Shown in pieces: positions 60,090 to 64,000 of a stretch of DNA of 64,000 nt (position 1 is the first letter of the stretch; each line of letters opens with the position of its first letter). The notes beneath the pieces are model-generated. The model saw only the letters and a program-made list of their open reading frames with translations, made no database searches and was not told the DNA's origin. Location of the stretch: the NCBI RefSeq assembly GCF_000309385.1, contig NZ_JH976538.1:70709-134708 (forward strand), in the 5' to 3' direction. Both the position numbers and the translations under genes were made by a program. Source of the stretch: Nodosilinea nodulosa PCC 7104. Its GTDB lineage: Bacteria > Cyanobacteriota > Cyanobacteriia > Phormidesmidales > Phormidesmidaceae.

Positions 60090-60881
60090 ATGACAACACA
60101 AACTCTCTCGCTGACTCGAAAAGACAAGATTGCCCGACTAGCAGTGTTTCTCTATGGCTTAGTCTGCTATGCGATCTTCTTGTTGACGTTTCTATATGCC
60201 TGCGGATTTGTAGGAAATTTCATAGTTCCCCGTTCGATCGACTCAGCGCCCGAGACTGCTTGGATCAATGCTTTGATTATTGATGCTGCCTTACTGGGAG
60301 TCTTCGGCATTCAACACAGCGTCATGGCTCGCCAGGGCTTTAAGAACTGGTGGACTCGGTTTGTGCCTAAATCCGTTGAGCGAAGCACCTATGTCTTGTT
60401 TTCTAGCCTCTGCTTAATTGCACTGTTTTATCTATGGCAACCCATTGGCGGCTCCATCTGGAATGTCACAAACTTCTCAGGGGTAGCCATTCTCTATGCT
60501 TTGTTTGCATTTGGCTGGTTGCTGGTATTGATGACAACCTTCTTGATCAATCACTTTGATCTGTTTGGTTTACGGCAGGTCTGGCTCTATTTGCAGGGTA
60601 AGGAATATACCCAACTCAAGTTCGCTACGCCGGGGCCTTACCGGTATGTGCGTCATCCGCTCTATGTGGGCTGGCTGTTTGCCTTCTGGCCAACTCCCAC
60701 CATGACTGTGACACATCTAGTCTTTGCGCTGATTACAACGGCCTATATTCTGGTTGCCATTCAGTTTGAAGAGCGCGACCTGCTGAATGTTTATGGCAAG
60801 ACATACGCTGATTACCGTTGTCGGGTTCCCATGCTAGTTCCCTTTGCTCGCCGCCATCAGCGTAAAACTGAGCAAACGTAG
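60090..60881 (+). CDS. mddA: Methanethiol S-methyltransferase-like membrane protein (second copy)
   Basis: 263 residues. The ATG at 60090 is preferred over one at 59997 because GGAGAT precedes it by nine bases and its protein start (MTTQTLSLTRKDKIARLAV) lines up with the remnant at 58180. Motifs: FGIQHSVMARQGFKNWWTRF, VPKSVERSTYVLFSSLCLI, VRHPLYVGWLFAFWPTPTMT and QFEERDLLNVYGKTYADY, the same as in the copy at 31640-32416, with about five transmembrane segments. Predicted to methylate methanethiol with SAM to form dimethyl sulfide, by family resemblance. The two intact genes are close enough to be recent paralogs. Confidence 0.77.
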   Translation: MTTQTLSLTRKDKIARLAVFLYGLVCYAIFLLTFLYACGFVGNFIVPRSIDSAPETAWINALIIDAALLGVFGIQHSVMARQGFKNWWTRFVPKSVERSTYVLFSSLCLIALFYLWQPIGGSIWNVTNFSGVAILYALFAFGWLLVLMTTFLINHFDLFGLRQVWLYLQGKEYTQLKFATPGPYRYVRHPLYVGWLFAFWPTPTMTVTHLVFALITTAYILVAIQFEERDLLNVYGKTYADYRCRVPMLVPFARRHQRKTEQT

Positions 60882-61063
60882 ACCTTTCCATTCGGTGAGG
60901 CCAGTGACGCTTGCCGCTTGCTGGCCTTGCATTGAGGTTACACTTGCAGTCTGAGTAAGATAGGTCTGCTTGAAGGATTTCCTTGATGGTTGGTTAAGAC
61001 AAGTAATTTGAGCAATTGATGATGAGGGACACAATCGGTTTAGCCAGGATTATGGTGAGAAAC

Positions 61064-61340
61064 ATGAGTGCACAAATCGAAACCCAAATTCGCGAGTGCG
61101 AAGCGCGACTTTACGCCGCAATGTTAGCTTCAGATGTGTCTGAGTTAGACACATCTGATTGCTGATGACCTCTTTTTTGTAGGATCAACCGGTGAAATGG
61201 CTACTAAAGCAATGGATTTAGAGTCACATCCTACTGATGGCACACAGTTTCACGAGTTTGTGCCCAAAGAGTTAGAAATTCGGGTTTTGAGCAAGGACTT
61301 TGTTCTTGTATCGGCCAAAATTTTCTTAGAGGGTGTTTGA
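61064..61340 (+). pseudogene. DUF4440/SnoaL-like (NTF2 fold) protein, frameshifted
   Basis: ATG at 61064 opens MSAQIETQIRECEARLYAAM LASDVSELD; then the frame hits a TGA. One base away, LIADDLFFVGSTGEMATKAM DLES and FVPKELEIRVLSKDFVLVSA KIFLEGV continue the same kind of protein to a TGA at 61338-61340. A single-base change near 61155 thus splits the gene, and the C-terminal strands of the NTF2-like fold are missing. Family resemblance: small cyclase/dimerase-like DUF4440 proteins. Confidence 0.65.
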
Positions 61341-61355
61341 AAAGTTAGGGCTTGA

Positions 61356-61697
61356 GTCCGAAAGTTTGGCGATCTAAGATGTAAGTTCACCTGGGAGCAG
61401 GCAGCGATCGCCCTCGAAGCCCGTTGGATTTTGGGTGGGTTGGACAACCGTGACATCATTCACTATTTCTGTGCCTCCGATACCCCAATTGGGATGGCCT
61501 ACAATCAGGCCGTATTGGATAAGTTGTTGACTGATAAGTTCGCCCTAGAGCGGCTCAAAAATGGTTTGGAGACTCTCTATCTGAGGCCAGTGAATGCTCA
61601 GGATGGCGAGGATGCTATGAGTTTCCTGAAACGAATTTCAGGCTACCAGGAGATAAACCCGGTGCTCTCAGCAACTGCCCTTTCCTCCGCAGCATGA
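61356..61697 (+). CDS. Hypothetical protein, start uncertain
   Basis: Open from 61356 to a TGA at 61695-61697, without an ATG before MAYNQAVLDKLL; a TTG at 61431 is possible. The text FTWEQAAIALEARWILGGLD, then NRDIIHYFCASDTPIGMAYN and LERLKNGLETLYLRPVNAQD reads as real protein. No family recognised. Lack of a convincing start right after a pseudogene suggests a truncated gene. Confidence 0.4.
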   Translation, partial: VRKFGDLRCKFTWEQAAIALEARWILGGLDNRDIIHYFCASDTPIGMAYNQAVLDKLLTDKFALERLKNGLETLYLRPVNAQDGEDAMSFLKRISGYQEINPVLSATALSSAA

Positions 61698-61863
61698 CTC
61701 GCTTAGAAGCGGCAAACCTTCTCCTCAAGGAGGCTGACGCCTTGAAGATATAGCCTATCGGCCCTGCAAGAGGCTGTAGCCTCACTCTATGCCCGGTGGC
61801 ATTCAGTTCAGCCCCTCACGCCTAAGTCTAACGCCACCGAGAGACAGCCTGTAAAGACAGTCA

Positions 61864-61913
61864 TTTCCTCATTCAGAGGAGCTTTCGCTACGAAGCCCTG
61901 CTGAATGAGGAAA
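61864..61913 (+). promoter_or_regulatory. Hairpin covering the ribosome binding site of the next gene
   Basis: TTTCCTCATTCAG at 61864-61876 is the exact inverse of CTGAATGAGGAAA at 61901-61913 (13 bp, 24-base loop). The second arm contains GAGG, the ribosome binding site of the gene that starts at 61918. When the stem forms the site is buried, so translation should depend on its opening, for example by temperature, a protein or a ligand. Confidence 0.6.
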
Positions 61914-61917
61914 TTTT

Positions 61918-62481
61918 ATGTCTGAACTATTGAAGGCTGGCCAATTTGTTCGCGTCACCGATGTTCGCAGTCTCGCTTACGGGCGGGTAGCGGTGGTGCT
62001 GATGACAAACAAAGGGCGATCGCAAGTACGGTTCGCTGATCTACCGAAAGTCGTCAGCGGCTTGACCAATCCAAAGGGCTTCGTCGAAACCTTTAGCAAC
62101 GCTGACCTGACTGCTGTTGGGAACTTTCCGATCGCTGCTTCCTACCTACTCGTCACCATCTTTGAGCGCAACGGCGGGCAGGAGTACACCCATTATTGTC
62201 TTGCCCACGGCGAGGCTGGACAGCAGATGGAGCAGATTGCTGAGTCCGTTGCTCAAAATTGGTACTCGGATGGAGGTGAATGGGATGAGAATGAGAGTGC
62301 TTATCGCTTTAAGTCTGAGAGCTATCTAATAGCTTTTGCCCAGGACTGGGAAGAAATCTCGGTGGCTGAGTACATTCGTCTCCGCAATGTGCTCACCGAC
62401 TGCACACCTGGATATATCGGCCCGACCGATGGCGAAGATACCGAAGCTGAGTACATCCGCCGCCAAACCCGTGGTTTATAG
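61918..62481 (+). CDS. Hypothetical protein behind an RBS-masking hairpin
   Basis: 187 residues. The first 40 (FVRVTDVRSLAYGRVAVVLM) have the look of a small beta-barrel, and the remainder contains VTIFERNGGQEYTHYCLAHG, IAESVAQNWYSDGGEWDENE and WEEISVAEYIRLRNVLTDCT. I do not recognise a family. No signal peptide. The ATG lies four bases after a perfect 13-bp stem that masks the ribosome binding site. A terminator-like hairpin follows at 62497. Confidence 0.6.
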   Translation: MSELLKAGQFVRVTDVRSLAYGRVAVVLMTNKGRSQVRFADLPKVVSGLTNPKGFVETFSNADLTAVGNFPIAASYLLVTIFERNGGQEYTHYCLAHGEAGQQMEQIAESVAQNWYSDGGEWDENESAYRFKSESYLIAFAQDWEEISVAEYIRLRNVLTDCTPGYIGPTDGEDTEAEYIRRQTRGL

Positions 62482-62496
62482 GCTCACGCCGAGCCG

Positions 62497-62532
62497 CCAG
62501 AAACCTTCTAAACAGAGGGTTTCTGGTTGTTT
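62497..62532 (+). terminator. Terminator-like hairpin
   Basis: CCAGAAACC at 62497-62505 pairs with GGTTTCTGG at 62518-62526 and is followed by TTGTTTC. It starts 16 bases after the stop of the upstream gene. The T-run is short, so termination may be partial. Confidence 0.6.
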
Positions 62533-62721
62533 CTATAGAGCTGCAAGGAGACAAGGGGCACTGACCGGAGCCTTAGCGAAGTTGATTAGACATACTATTC
62601 GAGCCGCAAAGAGGAAGGGTTGATGGATATGCCTTGCTGACAAGTGTCTGGCAGATATCGCGATAGACTGGAGCAAAGCTAACGTTCGCCTATAACACTC
62701 CACTGGGCAGCTAGAGCAACC

Positions 62722-63303
62722 ATGGCACTCGCAAGCGATCGCTCCCTACAACCCATTTCCCTGAGCTTTGAGGATTTTCTAGCTCGGTATGGCGATGACA
62801 ATCGCTACGAACTCATTGATGGAGAACTGTTTGACTTGGAACCGACGGGGCCTCATGAGCAAGTGGCGGCGGCGATCGCCCGCTGGCTCAATTACGACAT
62901 CGTGCAGCAAGGGGCCGATTACTTCATCCCCCATCGCTGCCTGATCAAACCCCTGGCCAACCAGACCGGGTTTCTCCCCGATGTGATCGTCCTCAATCGC
63001 GCCGCCCTTTCCCAAGAGCCGCTGTGGGCCAGCCAGCCCGTGGTCACCCTCGGCAGCACCGTCAAATTTGTGGCAGAGGTTGTCAGTAGCAACTGGCAAA
63101 ACGACTACGCCCGAAAATTCGAAGACTACGCCCTCCTGGGCATTCCAGAATACTGGATTGCCGACTATCAAGGACTAGGCGGCGAATTCTTCATTGGTCG
63201 GCCCAAACAACCCACGTTGACCGTCTGTATTTTGAACTCAGAGGGGCGTTACGACCGGCAACTGCTGCGGGGCGATCAGCGCATTAGACCTGTTGTGAAA
63301 TAG
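62722..63303 (+). CDS. Uma2-family endonuclease-like protein
   Basis: 193 residues. SLSFEDFLARYGDDNRYELI and DGELFDLEPTGPHEQVAAAI are the N-terminal signature of Uma2 (DUF820) proteins; TGFLPDVIVLNRA and VKFVAEVVSSNWQNDYARKF, followed by DYALLGIPEYWIADYQ, provide the PD-(D/E)XK nuclease-like Asp, Glu and Lys. Such genes are present in tens of copies in many cyanobacterial genomes, with unknown role. It appears full length. It stands alone here, followed by transposase debris. Confidence 0.87.
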   Translation: MALASDRSLQPISLSFEDFLARYGDDNRYELIDGELFDLEPTGPHEQVAAAIARWLNYDIVQQGADYFIPHRCLIKPLANQTGFLPDVIVLNRAALSQEPLWASQPVVTLGSTVKFVAEVVSSNWQNDYARKFEDYALLGIPEYWIADYQGLGGEFFIGRPKQPTLTVCILNSEGRYDRQLLRGDQRIRPVVK

Positions 63304-63347
63304 GGGACAATTAGCTACACCCATACAGGTGTTGAGATGGTGACCAG

Positions 63348-63563
63348 ATGCTGGATCTAGAGCGAGTCAAACGAGATGACCGATTGCTGCGGGCGTTGAC
63401 AGGTCTGAATCTCAAGGCCCTTGCAGCGCTCCAACCCTCATTTGCCCAGGCGCTTGCCAAAGCGCCCATCCCCCGTCGTAGCCAGCAGCCGAGAGAACGG
63501 TCAGTGGGCGGGGGTCGCAAGCCTCGACTCGCGAGCGTCGAAGACAAACTCATCTATATCTGA
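63348..63563 (+). pseudogene. IS5-type transposase, N-terminal fragment
   Basis: 71 codons: LERVKRDDRLLRALTGLNLK and ERSVGGGRKPRLASVEDKLI correspond to the N-terminal helix-turn-helix region of an IS5-like transposase in cyanobacteria. The frame stops where the catalytic region should begin (after IYI), so the gene is broken, probably by insertion of the element that follows at about 63570. Confidence 0.65.
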
Positions 63564-63647
63564 ATGGCACTGACATAAGAGAGCAGAAAAGGCTTCAAGC
63601 GCTTGATCTGTAAAGATCGAAGCGTCGAAGCCCAAAACCATGTCTCT

Positions 63648-64000
63648 ATGATGCCGAATCGTGCGGATGTCCTCAAGGAGAAATACCAAAACAGTATCGG
63701 TCTACCCTTTGCCAAGGTTCTACCGGAAGCCGAAGTCCAGGCTGTAGTGGACGAACAAGGCATCGCCTATCGCCAAGTGCTCTACACCCCAATGGTAGTG
63801 CTGTGGAGTTGGATCTCCCAAGTTCTTGATGTCGATGGCAGTCTCAGCCATGCGGTCAAGCGGGTGGTGGCCTGGATGAGCCTGGCGGGCTTAGAGCCGC
63901 CGTCAGCCGATACCGGGGGTACAGTAAAGCGCGTAAGCGCCTGAGCGAGTCCATTTTCCCACCCCTACTAAAGCGAGTGACGAGGGCGTTACAACGGAAA
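63648..64000 (+). pseudogene. IS4-type transposase, 5' part, frameshifted and cut by window end
   Basis: The ATG at 63648 opens MMPNRADVLKEKYQNSIGLP; IAYRQVLYTPMVVLWSWISQ and VLDVDGSLSHAVKRVVAWMS match the N-terminal helical domain of IS4-family transposases. After SADTGG the frame leaves the expected SKARKRLSESIFPPLLKRV, which is found in the next frame to the window end: a G is probably missing in the G5 tract at about 63915-63919. The gene continues beyond the window. Confidence 0.65.

Overview
This window is from a filamentous or otherwise multicellular-type cyanobacterium, in the Leptolyngbya/Nodosilinea/Phormidium range judging by the gene content. Visible support: the HIP1 octamer GCGATCGC recurs throughout, including inside most long genes; DUF4278, Uma2 and UPF0175/DUF3368 genes are present; and there are several caspase/CHAT and STAND-WD40 genes of the kind typical of multicellular cyanobacteria. 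No rRNA, tRNA or housekeeping gene is visible, so this is accessory DNA, either a genomic island or a large plasmid.

Layout. 1-1.3 kb: the 5' end of an HTH + adenylate-cyclase gene, a methylase tail fragment and a UPF0175/PIN toxin-antitoxin pair, then a decayed CRISPR-like repeat cluster. 1.7-14 kb, all on the minus strand: five apoptosis-like or conflict genes (caspase-nSTAND1-14xWD40, a membrane protein, CHAT-FGE, CHAT-TM-helical, and a caspase with a long C-terminal region). 14-17.3 kb: two peptidoglycan hydrolase genes; the second, a lysozyme-PGBD fusion, is split by an ISAs1-type element with a clean 10-bp target duplication. 17.4-20.5 kb: IS66 and IS1 debris, a truncated lipoprotein, a membrane protein, an RTX fragment and a DUF4278 protein. 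21-30.3 kb: two paralogous HTH-NB-ARC-14xWD40 genes around an APC permease, bracketed by inverted copies of a 46-bp repeat. 31-33.4 kb: a segmental duplication, an mddA-like methyltransferase, a GFA-type zinc protein and another RTX fragment.

33.36-49.63 kb is the most striking block: a plus-strand, tightly packed operon of one very small ORF, a PhoD-like metallophosphatase, a DUF6603 protein and three giant proteins (1143, 1506 and 704 aa) of no function I can name. None has a signal peptide. The four genes downstream of the phosphatase are clearly more GC-rich than their surroundings. I regard this as the best candidate for an undescribed multi-protein system.

49.7-54.7 kb looks plasmid-derived: two small conserved hypothetical genes, parB-parA, a RadC/JAB gene, a 34-bp perfect palindrome upstream of parA, and two matching inverted-repeat sites (TGTTAGGGAA / TTCCCTAACA) on either side of the module. 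54.8-57.9 kb: a BTAD-type regulator whose C-terminus looks like two DUF4242 domains, followed by a free-standing DUF4242 protein and a small monooxygenase-like protein. 58-61 kb: an mddA 5' remnant, an intact RTX protein, a ferritin-like fragment and a second intact mddA-like gene. 61-64 kb: decayed genes, a gene with a hairpin over its ribosome binding site, a Uma2 nuclease and two transposase fragments reaching the window edge.

As a whole the region is a mosaic: threat-sensing STAND, caspase and CHAT proteins and wall hydrolases in one half, a long undescribed operon in the middle, and a plasmid-partition module next to it, with insertion sequences and short palindromic repeats between the blocks.
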